Of a stretch of DNA of 64,000 bases, positions 23,976-34,100 are shown piece after piece; the first letter of the stretch is position 1, and the number at the start of each line of letters is the position of its first letter. The position numbers and the translations under genes are program-made. The DNA is taken from positions 1,364,001-1,428,000 of the forward strand of contig JANATF010000013.1 in assembly GCA_029449245.1 (NCBI GenBank), read 5' to 3'. Origin of the DNA: Mortierella alpina (Eukaryota > Mortierellomycota > Mortierellomycetes > Mortierellales > Mortierellaceae). Under the pieces are notes generated by a model. It saw nothing but the letters and a program-made list of their open reading frames with translations. It was not told the DNA's origin and did not search any database.

Positions 23976-24203
23976 GGAGGACCTGGTCGCCAAAAGAGGT
24001 CCTTTATTCAATTTACTTTTTCTTGTTTGTTATTGTAAAGCCGACAATTGAACGCGTCTTCTGACCTTCCTATCTCTTGTAGTATCTTCCCCCTCCAGCC
24101 TTGTACCAAATGATGACCCATCTACAATGAATAAAAACCTTCCTCTTTTTACTAGCCAAATGATCTGACTATGAAGTCGTTTTTTCTACGAGAGCCCATA
24201 GGA

Positions 24204-25319
24204 CTAATTGGTGGTGGCATGGGTGTACCGGGTCGTGGCAAAGCCCATTCGATTGTTGGTAGTTTGATGAACCGTGTAGAAGCGCTCCATAAATACTTGC
24301 CCAAGAATAAAATCGAGTCCTGCCCCAGTTTTGGTTCCAAGATCCTTGACGATCAAGTAAATCCCGTCGGCCTTGCCACCAATATGGGTGTTGAATATCC
24401 TTGGCCAGATCAGTGCATTGGGTATCATCTCGAAAGATTGGCCGCCGATATGGACAAAAAGTGATTTCATGCTGGCAAACTGGCTTGCGGTCACAGACAA
24501 CAATCCGGTGGCCGCATCGTGTACCCCACCCGTGGCGGTTTGGAACTTGTTGAAGGCATCTGTTGCGATGTGCAGGAGGGTCGATCCAGAGTCGACAATG
24601 CCGGAGGTTAAGGAAAGGATCGGCGTGCCAGGGCCAGTGCCAGTGCCATATGTGGCGGAAGCATTAATTCCCCAGTAGTGGCTGGCTGGGGGGGTGGAGG
24701 TGATGGGGGTATAAGTAATAACTCCTGTGAACTTTGTCGGGTCCGTGCCGCCAAAGGAGATCCAGCCATTCATTTGAGTGCCATTGGCCGAGGTGATGGG
24801 CTCAAAGTAAATACCAAACATGTGGGCGCCAATAGTGTGGTCAGTGAACAGGTTGTCAACGACCGTTGGAATAGTCGTTTTAGTGTCAGGGGAAAGTGTT
24901 CCCGTCGTGAGTCCCGCGGGTCCCAAGCCAAGGATTCCATCAAGACCCTGGAATCCTCCTGCATTACTTGCGACACCGATACTTTGATTCTTCACGACAA
25001 GTTGAGAGCCTAACGTAACCTGATCGAAGTACTCTGTCCCATTGAAGCTTCCTGAGCCGTATTCTACCCGGATATTATTTTCACCTACGGAGTCCCCGCT
25101 TTTTCGACTGGTGCCTGTGATTACATATGTCTTATTGGCACCGATCCAGGTGTTGCTTGAGCCGGTGTCAATAATCAGATCATAATATGTCGGTGGTGAG
25201 CCAACACCTACTGAGGCAACATAGATGACCGCCCGGTTGTCTGCAGGGTACCGTATACTTTGAGTTTGAACGGATCCGAGCGTCAGCAGAGCAACGACGG
25301 CAGCTATCGCAAACTTCAT
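24204..25319 (-). CDS. Secreted pepsin-like aspartic protease (copy 3)
   Basis: Single exon, 371 residues, the same length as copy 2 and without gaps. Signal peptide MKFAIAAVVALLTLGSVQT; catalytic DTGSS with Asp 51; flap VEYGSGSF; second motif DSGST with Asp 243, where copy 2 has DSGTT. The long block around YTPITSTPPASHYWGINA is nearly identical to copy 2 at the DNA level, while residues about 100-170 and the region after the second Asp differ clearly. The TATA box lies about 150 bases upstream. The copies may have different substrate preferences, but the sequence does not show which. Confidence 0.93.
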   Translation of the reverse strand: MKFAIAAVVALLTLGSVQTQSIRYPADNRAVIYVASVGVGSPPTYYDLIIDTGSSNTWIGANKTYVITGTSRKSGDSVGENNIRVEYGSGSFNGTEYFDQVTLGSQLVVKNQSIGVASNAGGFQGLDGILGLGPAGLTTGTLSPDTKTTIPTVVDNLFTDHTIGAHMFGIYFEPITSANGTQMNGWISFGGTDPTKFTGVITYTPITSTPPASHYWGINASATYGTGTGPGTPILSLTSGIVDSGSTLLHIATDAFNKFQTATGGVHDAATGLLSVTASQFASMKSLFVHIGGQSFEMIPNALIWPRIFNTHIGGKADGIYLIVKDLGTKTGAGLDFILGQVFMERFYTVHQTTNNRMGFATTRYTHATTN

Positions 25320-25468
25320 GGTGCTTGATGGTCCTCTGAGTGGTACGGGTGAGGGTTGAGATTGATTTTTTAGATACAGCATGGGTTGTTAGGGTTGTTA
25401 GGGTTGTTAGGGCAGTGAGTGGGATTGGAGTAGTTGCCGAAAAGGGACAGAAAGGATGGGTCGCCCTA

Positions 25469-25478
25469 CTATATATAC
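25469..25478 (-). promoter_or_regulatory. TATA box of protease copy 3
   Basis: TATATATAG-type word on the minus strand, about 150 bases before the ATG. Confidence 0.5.
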
Positions 25479-25859
25479 ATTCAACGTTTCTTACCAGAAA
25501 GGGGGGTCTATTCGACCCAAGCACTTTTGAGGGGGTGCATCGTCTTGCAATCCACGAAGGCCTCTTTTGTGGGCCTTTTGCGAAGGTTGAAACTCCTTGC
25601 CAAGGAAAACACTCCAAGACGGGTGCTTCGAAAAGAAGAGGAGGCGGAAAGGGAAAAGGGGCTTCCAGGATGCCTTTCCGAGGAGAGAGCTGACATATCA
25701 AGGTTGTCAAGGGGTGGGGCATGCATCCTCCTATTCGAGCTGAGAAAGTTTGCAGGGACGCCAAAGTTACACTGATGCATGAAGTGAGATCATAGGAAAA
25801 GCCTAGGGCAACACCAACGCGACTACAACATGTACGGGAAAGCAAATCGCTAGATATAA

Positions 25860-26283
25860 CAACCGGCAGTCGGGAGGCAAGGGTCAAAGTGACTTCGCAT
25901 GACTTTAATATCGCACTGGACTCTCCTTTAAAGTCGCGAATCGAGAAGCGTGTTGAACAAGGTGCTGCCAAGCACGGGAGCGTACCCTCTTGTAGCCCCG
26001 TGGGTATCCAGGTTCTTTCACGCGCGTCCAAGCAAGCTCTTTGAAGAAGTGAGGATGGTAGAGGTGTGATCGACATGATTAAACGGTTGGGCATGGCATC
26101 AAGAGGCTCTAGAGAGCCTGTCCAGTTGGGACTCCCACAGCATCAAAAAGAAAATGAAACCACAGCGTATTTGGTTGATCGTTGACAATGCGGCATCAGG
26201 AGCTTGCTATATGGCCTATTGCTGTACAAGAGGTCATTGACTTCTTGCCTTGATGTGCCCATTCAACCATAGCTTCGAGCCGC

Positions 26284-26343
<60 letters not shown>

Positions 26344-26846
26344 TTCTCTCTCAATATCCACACATGGTCGCCAAACGGCCAATAACATCCTATTAGCGAT
26401 GATCACACAACACCAAATACGTCCGGCTCTCCCAATCACGAGCCTCTCTTCACGACGAGCTCGCTCCACCAACGCGCCTCCTTCACCAGTGACCTCTCTT
26501 CAGCAAGCCCCTCGTACACTGATATATCGTCACGATGGGTAGTAGTAGTAGCCACAGTTAGTTGCAAGGACCTTCAACCTTGCTCGCGCCACCTCGCCCA
26601 TCATCACGGCCCATTTATGGATCGCATTAAGCTACAGTAGCGCTTGAACCAGAGGCCTTTTTTTCCAAAGCTGTTCCTTCAAGGTATCAAATACCTGCTC
26701 GAGTCAGCCTTGTTCCTTCAACTACATAGTTGACTGTGACCCCTCTGAGAGTAGGCTGTGCAGGAGTCCTTCTAGATCGTCGCATTTCTACCCTGCTTGG
26801 AACCCATTATCGTCTTAACTTAAGTGAAAAGTATTAAAGGACAACT
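25860..26846. other. Block of about 985 bases present only in unit 3
   Basis: Units 1 and 2 have about 170 bases of other sequence here. The block has no convincing gene. It contains a long CT microsatellite and a stretch of plain sequence with stops in all frames. Confidence 0.5.
26282..26352. repeat. (CT)n microsatellite
   Basis: Long near-perfect CT run with a few A or T interruptions, inside the block unique to unit 3. Confidence 0.95.
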
Positions 26847-27501
26847 GTCAAGATGATGATCCGGTACTCGAAATAGTCAAATCGTAGATTCGTAGCATCG
26901 GGATTTGGGATAGGTAAAAACGAGTCAGCAGCGTACATTTCATCACAAAGGTCTGTACGCGGTTATCGACTTGACCCAGCTACTCCGAAAAATGATTGTG
27001 ACTCCAACTGCGCTCTATCAATCTGCAAGCCGCCCGAACTGCCGAGGTCTCCCAACATGATCATGGAGCAACTGAGAGACGACTTCTTATAGGAGGACTA
27101 CGGCGGGTGGGCTACATTGATGTGCAGGACTCTGAATAAATATAGACAACGCGTAATCGGTGTGAGAGGGAATCTTTGGCGGGGGGGAAGGAAAAAAATG
27201 AACACTCAACCGTAATTTTTTTTTAGGGCGAGACAACTTTCACGCGTTTTTCTTACGTGGGAGTTAGGGCAAGACCAAGTGACAGTACTCAGTACTAGAG
27301 GGGTTCAAGTGTCGGGTTCGAAGTTTGCGTCGTTCAGTCAGAGCTCCATTTTCTTTTACTTCCTCACTCACTTAACCCGCATCCGCACAGACAACACCAC
27401 TCGCTCATCCACATTTCACGCGAGAAAAGGATTGAACCCCTCCCCCTCCCCCGCCTTCCATTCCCTATATCTCGCGGTTACACACACCTAAAAAAATAAA
27501 G

Positions 27502-29054
27502 ATGATGTCGACGCGCTCTTGCAGCAACTGCAAGAAGACTGTCTACGTGAACGAAAAAGTAGATGCCGAAGGACGTTGGTATCATCGACCTTGCTTCAAG
27601 GTAGATATGTGTGCGAAAGAACAAAACTCGACCCTTATCCTATGTCCACAGTGCAGTCCTCCTTTTTCATTCTTACTCACATACTCGTTCTTGCTCTCTG
27701 TCTCTCTCTCTATGTCTCTCTTTACTTTATCTCTTTTTCCTCTCTACCTTCTCTTTCTACTCTCTTAACACGACTCACATTTGCATTGCCGCGTAAAAAA
27801 AAAAAGTGCATGGCGCCGAAATGCAACACGTCGCTGACGCTGCGGAACTTTCAAATGGCCGCCTTGGACGAATCTGTCCTGGACGAGATGACGGGTCGAC
27901 CTGCAAAGGTCTTGGTTTGCAAGGAGCATGTGCCTATGCCCAAAACCTCCTTGGGGACCGATACACTCGCGTTCAAGTATATGACCTCGGCTCCCAAGCC
28001 CTCCATGCCTGGTTTACACCGGTCTTTGATGGGTGAGCGTGGATCGGCCACCGTATCGTCGTCGTCGTTGTCGACGACGATGGACCAGAGGCAGCAAAAT
28101 GTGAATTCGCCTCGATCGTTGGCGCAAGGGTCGCATGCAGATTTCTTGAAGAACATGAATACTGCGTCGAAAGCAGATGCAGAAAAGGAGGAAGGTGGTG
28201 AGACAAAGAGCACGAAGCAGGACGAGCAGCAGCAGAAGGAGAAGGAAAAGGAGGAAGAGAAGGAACCGAGCTCATCGTCATCGACCACGACCACGACTAC
28301 TACACTTCCAAAGTATCAGCGTGGGCGGTTTACTATTTCGGACGCGGATTCGATTACGGTAGCACACGCGTCTGCCGAGGCCGCACAGGATCCGAAGAAG
28401 GATGATGATTCGTTCCGAAACCTGCCTGTTCGCCATGAGGACTATGGGCATAAAGAAGGCCATACAGCCGTCGAGGACAGGGCTGAAACCAAGAAGAACG
28501 CCAAAGAGGATGACGCGGAGGATTGGGATCAGGCAGAGGAGAAAGAGGAGGAGGATCATAAACAGGAACGCGTGTTCACGTTGAACGGCAGTGGCGGCAC
28601 GTCCTCAGTCAGCAAGTCGAGCGGTGGAGGCTCGTTCATGAACCATCTGCAACAATCCCTTGACAAGCAGCAGCAGCAGCACCCGTCGACGACACAACTA
28701 AAACAACATGGCAAAGGAGGTGATGAGATCGTGGTGGCTCTAGAGACACCTGTGGATATCTCGGACCGAGTCCAGCGAGATCACCTCAAGATCGATCTGG
28801 AGAATGACCAAGAGATTGAGGCGGCCGAGATCAAAGCCCCGCCGGGTGAGGCAGAGGAGAAGAAACTGGTGGATATGGCGTTCAGTTCCAAGCTGATGCA
28901 ACAGCAGCAGCAGCAACGCAACAAGAAGAAGAATAAGAAGAAGAACGACAGTCCGACGGCGGTGGAAAAGGCCGTCGAAGATGACGAGTGGGGTACGGAT
29001 GTCACCTCGATGACAGATAGCCTGGGCCGCCGCGAGCCCGTGGCGGGCATGTAA
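27502..29054 (+). CDS. LIM-domain protein with acidic low-complexity tail
   Basis: Two exons, 27502-27600 and 27807-29054, give 448 residues. Exon 1 encodes the first zinc finger of one LIM domain (CSNCKKTV, then HRPCFK). Exon 2 opens exactly at the next ligand (CMAPKC) and ends the second finger with VCKEH. The spacing in the second finger is Cys-x4-Cys rather than the usual x2. The remainder is rich in Glu, Lys, Gln and Ser and is probably disordered, ending in WGTDVTSMTDSLGRREP. LIM domains bind proteins, often at actin or in signalling; no partner can be read here. A second ATG follows the first directly. The promoter and exon 1 are copied twice upstream, with damage. Confidence 0.85.
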
Positions 29055-29441
29055 GGAGGGGGGTCGATCGAGTGTGTGAATAGGTCAACTTTTCGTACTT
29101 TTTTTGTTTGCCATCGATAACAAATAAATCGATCTATAGGTCTAAGATATCAACTGTCCATCGAATCCGAAAAGGGACAGGTGTGCGGTGGTGAAATGGG
29201 TTGACCAAAAGATGTAGTCGGCGTCGCTCGGAGGCCAATGGCTGCGGCGGGGGTGAAAATGAATTGAAGGATTTGATATGGTCCGTGTCTCTGTATTCTC
29301 GAGCGGGTGGTGTGGGCGAGTGAACGACGGGATGGGTTTCAAGAGTCCATAGCATGCTTTGTGAGGTGGATCTCTTGCTCAGTATAGCTATGAGAAGCAT
29401 CGGATGCCAAGTGTAGGCCGCATGGGATGCCGCTGGTGCTA
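29055..29441. other. Convergent 3' region
   Basis: This lies between the LIM stop and the ATG101 stop. AATAAA at about 29121 fits a poly(A) signal for the LIM gene. Nothing else is seen. Confidence 0.5.
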
Positions 29442-30474
29442 TTACATACTCGGGGAGGAGGACGCTGAGGTGTCGAGCATGCGCTTGAACATGGATCCCC
29501 ACGTGTCTGCTGCGGTAGGGATGACGATCTGATACGGGAACGGGTTGCCATCGCTGGTGGTGATGGGTGGTATATGGTCCTTGCGCTCATTGACAGTTCG
29601 CAGTATGCTGAGGAAGAGTGATGATAATGCCTTTTCCATGTTTTTGATTGACCTTTGCTTGTCTGAATAGTTCAAAGAGGACAGGTGTTCGTTCAGCGGC
29701 GTCATCTTGTGGTTCGTGCTTCCTGGGTCGTTCTTTGTAACGCGTAGTTATATTGGCCCTACCTTTCTCGTTCGTGTTTGTTACGGCATTGATGGTGATG
29801 GCCCACTGCTCCCAGCAGACCTCTGAGGATGTGGAGCTGAACCATGCCCGCTTTGTCCTCTTTTCGTAGAACATGAGCCCGATCTATGTATCCAAGCGCC
29901 AAAGGTCAAAGTTGCGTGAGCTTGTGATCCTATCCCTTGAGACATGGATCGTTCTCCAATGTCCCGTGGCGTGGCGAAGTCCCCTTTTTTTTTGTTATTT
30001 ACCTGCCCTTTGCTCTGTGGATTCGAGTCCACGGCCTTGACGAACGCAGCAATTTTTTCGTCCACGAGTCTATCGACCTCTGGATCGTCGATGACAGGCT
30101 ATCATTCACCAAGAAAGTGAGGCAAAACGATGGTGAGCTGACTTGCTGCAACGATACAAGCAAAGCAAGAGGCGTATCTCAAGAGCGGAGCCGTACGATT
30201 GTGAGGTCGAGGATGTCCATATCACGAGGCTTGATGTTGGCAAAGACGCGGTGAAAGAGAATGGTGTGGAGGATGGCGCGCAGGGCGTCTTTGAGCAATG
30301 TCCGCTCCACGGTCTATCGGTATGGGTGTGGTTCGATTGAAAGACCAGCATGGATTAGAAGATGCGAGACAAGAAGAAGAAGAAGTAGAAGAAGAAGACG
30401 CTTGGGACAGGCGCAGCATGAGGATGCAGCGTTACCAGCTCGACCGGGAAGGTGACAGGCTGGTAGTGGCTCAT
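29442..30474 (-). CDS. ATG101: Autophagy-related protein Atg101
   Basis: Five exons on the minus strand: 30436-30474, 30197-30313, 30003-30098, 29785-29883 and 29442-29705, all phase 0, giving about 204 residues (human 218). Family marks: VELTVER then ALRAILHTILFHR near the N-terminus, LTIPVIDD, the short block GLMFYEKRTKRAW with E-WEQW, and near the end DHIPPITTSDGNPFPYQI, which is typical of fungal Atg101. Atg101 is a HORMA-fold protein that pairs with Atg13 in the Atg1/ULK complex at the start of autophagosome formation. The exact border of the last intron is uncertain: a shorter intron (donor after KG) would add about a dozen residues. The first coding exon is only 13 codons. The gene is divergent from TSC1. 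Confidence 0.92.
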
Positions 30475-31171
30475 TCTGCAGGAATGCACTGATGGGTCTG
30501 CAGTCGAGCGTGGCGAGAGCGTGAGCAGTGACGAGTGAAGAGAGCGAGTGATGAAGAGTGAGGGGTGGAAGGGTGGGAGTGAAGAGAGAATGTGAGGCGA
30601 GATGTGGATCAACAAGCCGTCGTCATGGTGCTGGCTGGAAGGGCAAAAGGGTGGACGATGCACTGGCGGTGCAGGGAATCAGCGTAGCGTACAGTAGCAG
30701 CTTCAGTGTAGTAGCAGCTGAGTGCAGCACACGCGATCGGGGAAGGAGCAGCCAATTCCTGCATATGAATTTCGTTTTTCGACGCCATGCAGCATTGCAG
30801 CATTGCGGCATTGATTGCTCTTCGTTTCCTCTCTCTCACTCTCTCCATCTGTGCACACGCGTGATTACCGCACTGCTGCAATCCGCATTGCCTGTCCCCG
30901 TGTCTGTCCCCGTGTCTGTCCCCGTGTCTGTCCCTGTGCCTGTTGCCTACCCTGTCCTTGCCAACGGCCTCTTGCCATCTCGACGTCGCATCGCTCTCGC
31001 CCTCCACGCCTCGCCTCGCCCAGCTCGCCTTGACGACGGGTACATTGTCCCCTGTACATATTCCACCCGCTCCATTGCACCATTGCACCATTGCACACTC
31101 GTGCGCTGCTGCTGGTCCCATCAGAACGAAGCGTCCTTTTGCTGCCCTTATACCCCAATTGTCCTGTCACC
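30475..31171. promoter_or_regulatory. Divergent intergenic region ATG101/TSC1
   Basis: 697 bases separate the two start codons. The region has pyrimidine-rich tracts, a 12-bp repeat and 'ccattgcaccattgcac' repeats just before TSC1. It must hold both promoters. No TATA box stands out. Confidence 0.6.
30893..30940. repeat. 12-bp repeat TGTCCCCGTGTC, 4 copies
   Basis: Three perfect copies and one variant head to tail in the ATG101/TSC1 spacer. Confidence 0.9.
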
Positions 31172-34100
31172 ATGTCGAGCGCTGCTCCTTCCGTCAAGGA
31201 TCTCTACAAGACCGTCACCGCCGACCTGGCCGCGTTCGTGAATGCAGAACGGCCACAGGACATGGATCCCATCCATGCCTACCTCGACCGATTCATCAAG
31301 ACCAACACCCCAAGCCAAGGATCCACACCCTCCACACCCTCCGGTAGTGCCGTACACACCTCCACCACAGCACCAGGCCTCGCAAGCACAGTCGGTGCAG
31401 GCGCACTAGGAGCACAAGGAGCACAAGGCGGACAAGCCGGCATAGGAGGGCACGGAGGACATGGAGGACATGGTGGACAAGGAGGAGCGGGACCACAGGG
31501 AGCGACAGCCACGACACCAGGCGCCTTGCTCTCGCCATCGACCTCGGCTGCTGGACAGCGACATGCCAACGAGCTCTGGTACCAGTCTCTGGCCAACCCC
31601 ACGACGCTGCAGCACTCGAGCAACCTGCCCTTTGCCTTCCACCGACTAGGCTCTCCCACCACCAACTCGCCCACCTCGTCGGGCTCAACCTCGCAAAATG
31701 CTTCCGTCGCTGGCTCGCCCGTGATAAGCGGAGGAAACGGCACAGGAGCCGCGGTGCCTCTAACAGCTTCCGGCCACATTGCTGGCGGCACGGGATTGTC
31801 TATAGCGAGTGCATCCAACCAGACATCCCTGGCTGCCCAGAGGTTCTCGGCCCATCTGATAAGCTTGTTCTCACAGTACGAAATGGGCGAGACTCCCATC
31901 GCTACCGTGGCCAGTCGAATCATTGTCTATCTCACCCACCTTCTACCCTTCCTGACGCCGCAGCTCGTTATGTCCGACTGGTGGCACCGCCTCATAGAGC
32001 CGTCGCTGCAAGGGGAAATCAGGCTGGAGAAGGACTCTCTAAAGGCATGCAGGGACCTGGTGACAGAGTGCATGGTCCGCGACCCTCTCATGGACCCCCT
32101 TGGATCAGGCACAGGATCCTTGCTGGTCGCTGGAGATGAGGAAGGTCAGCTCAGCACTCCCGTGGCCATGGCGGCCATGCCAATTTCACAGTTTGTGCTT
32201 CGAAAGTACATCAGAGCTGCGCGCAAGCTAAACCATCGGCTAGAAGGCCTGGACTTGCATGCGGAGGGCACAGGGGCATCGTGGCTTCGCGCACAAGGGT
32301 CCTCCACTATCTCTGGTCATGCTGGACATGAATCTGGATCCGGCCTTCCTTTCACAAGAAGCACCTCGTCAACATCCAACAACTGGCAGTCAGAATATCC
32401 ACCCGTGTTGCAGGATTTGGAGAACCAGCAGCGGCTCTTGTCAAAAGCCAGAGCCATCATTCGGCGCAAGAAGGATTTACTGGCCAAAAATCTGGAATCG
32501 ATCCTCTTTACTTATGGCGGCGGAGTCGGGCGCGTCAAGGACTTTTTCAGTTGCTTGTACACATACTTCGTTGGCGCACGCTATCGGGCAGAGATTCTGG
32601 GTCTACTGTGCCAGTTCATCCGGAGACAGGTAAGTTCAGCATACTCTTGCCATTTCTCCAGTGATGCCTAGACTCTTCTTTGCAGCCTCGCACATTCGCT
32701 AACAGGCCGCCTACTTTCTTTTGCTTGTTCTTTGCGCATATTATAGCGCGTTCATTTGCACCAGATTCTGGCTACACCTCTTTTCGACTCGATTCTTCTT
32801 TCGTTGAAGGTACGTGGACACTTTGATTAGCTGGGTGTCGAAAACACCGGGGGGTGGGTGTGTGTGTGCTGTACCACCGTGTGACTAACATAGTGTTCCT
32901 TGTTGCATTTAGTACGATACTTCGCCGCTGATCATCTCTTTGGGATTAATGACTCTTATCATGCTCATGCCCAGGATCCCCGCTACTCTGAACGACCGAC
33001 TTCCCGACCTCTTTCTCATCTTGAGCAGAATACTATGCTGGCCAAAGTCCCAGCAGCAGCTCTTGGCCGTAACCAGCCAAGATGGAACTAATCTCACTGG
33101 CCAGACCATCCGATCATTCGATGAGTTTGATGACGAAGGAGTATCAACAAACCGCACCGCTGAAAATGGCGCAAATGGTGAAGGCACAGATGAAAAGACT
33201 GCAGAGGTGGAGGCAGAGGCAAAGACGGAGGTGGAGGTGGAAGGTCCGCCGAAAGGTGTCGAATCAGAAGACATTCCTCTTTATAGCCATGGAATTCGCT
33301 GGCGACGATATGGTAAGTCACATCTGTACCATGGCATGGCAAGCGCAAGGTCAAGAGAGGGCTCCAAAGCTCACATGTTTTCTCTCTAATTCTATCCCCG
33401 CCTTATTACCCAACCTAGGCCCTGCTGTGCCCGGTGGAACAAAGGAAGGAGCACCAGATCCTACAGCCATCTTCTCGTTCCTCTATGGACTGTTTCCTTG
33501 CAACTTGCTACAGTTTCTGCATTCTCCTCGACGTTACCTTTCGCAATCACTTTCACCTACGGGATCGCCCAAGCAGGGTTCAGGCGTCAATTCAACCGAG
33601 AGCGACGAAGACGCTGGGGACATGGATGGCGGCTCTTACTCTCCCATGGAAACCACTGGAAGTGACGACAAAATCTACATCGACGAGGACCTGCTAAAGT
33701 CGCGAGTCCAGACAATGCTCAAGCGACATTCGCTTCATCCTGATCTGCTCACCATGACAAGTGAACAGGAACTTGTCAATAAGGCTCGGTGGCAGAAACT
33801 GGAACCCATGGAGATTGTGGCCATGTGTGTTGGACTGGATGTGTGGAGCGCTGGCGGACTTTATGGCACAGGACCCATTCTGCGATCGATCGAGGAGGAG
33901 AAGGGTGGATTACTTGCGACCAACAGTGACGAAGAGGACGAAGACAACGAGGTCGAATCGCCGCCCACGAGCCAACGAGCAACCGAACAGAGAAATAATC
34001 CCATGCAGGCACAGGCCAGTGCATCGGTCGAGTCCCTGGGATCAGAGGCATCTGAAGGAACACCCATCGAGATCCTGGCACAGGAAGAGTTCTTTGGGCC

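Larger units (their letters stand above)
23160..27600. repeat. Tandem unit 3
   Basis: Order: phosphatase 5' and 3' relics, intact protease, a block unlike units 1 and 2 (25860-26846), then the LIM promoter and the genuine LIM gene. Similarity to the other units resumes at 'gatgatccggtactcg' near 26853. Confidence 0.8.

Noticed and set aside
25388-25414. TTAGGG words resembling telomere repeats
   Set aside because: The unit is GTTAGGGTT with an extra GTT, three copies only, in the leader of protease copy 3. It fits a small local expansion, not an interstitial telomere.
25180-26094. 304-codon minus-strand open frame
   Set aside because: It overlaps the protease N-terminus in another frame and has no recognisable domain. 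A shadow frame.
30558-31241. 227-codon open frame between ATG101 and TSC1
   Set aside because: It overlaps the TSC1 start, is built partly from the 12-bp repeat (VSVPVSVPVSVP) and has no domain. A chance frame in the promoter region.
31279-31923. 214-codon minus-strand open frame over TSC1 exon 1
   Set aside because: It is the antisense of the Gly/His-rich and Thr/Ser-rich coding region (CPPCPPCPPC pattern). A shadow.
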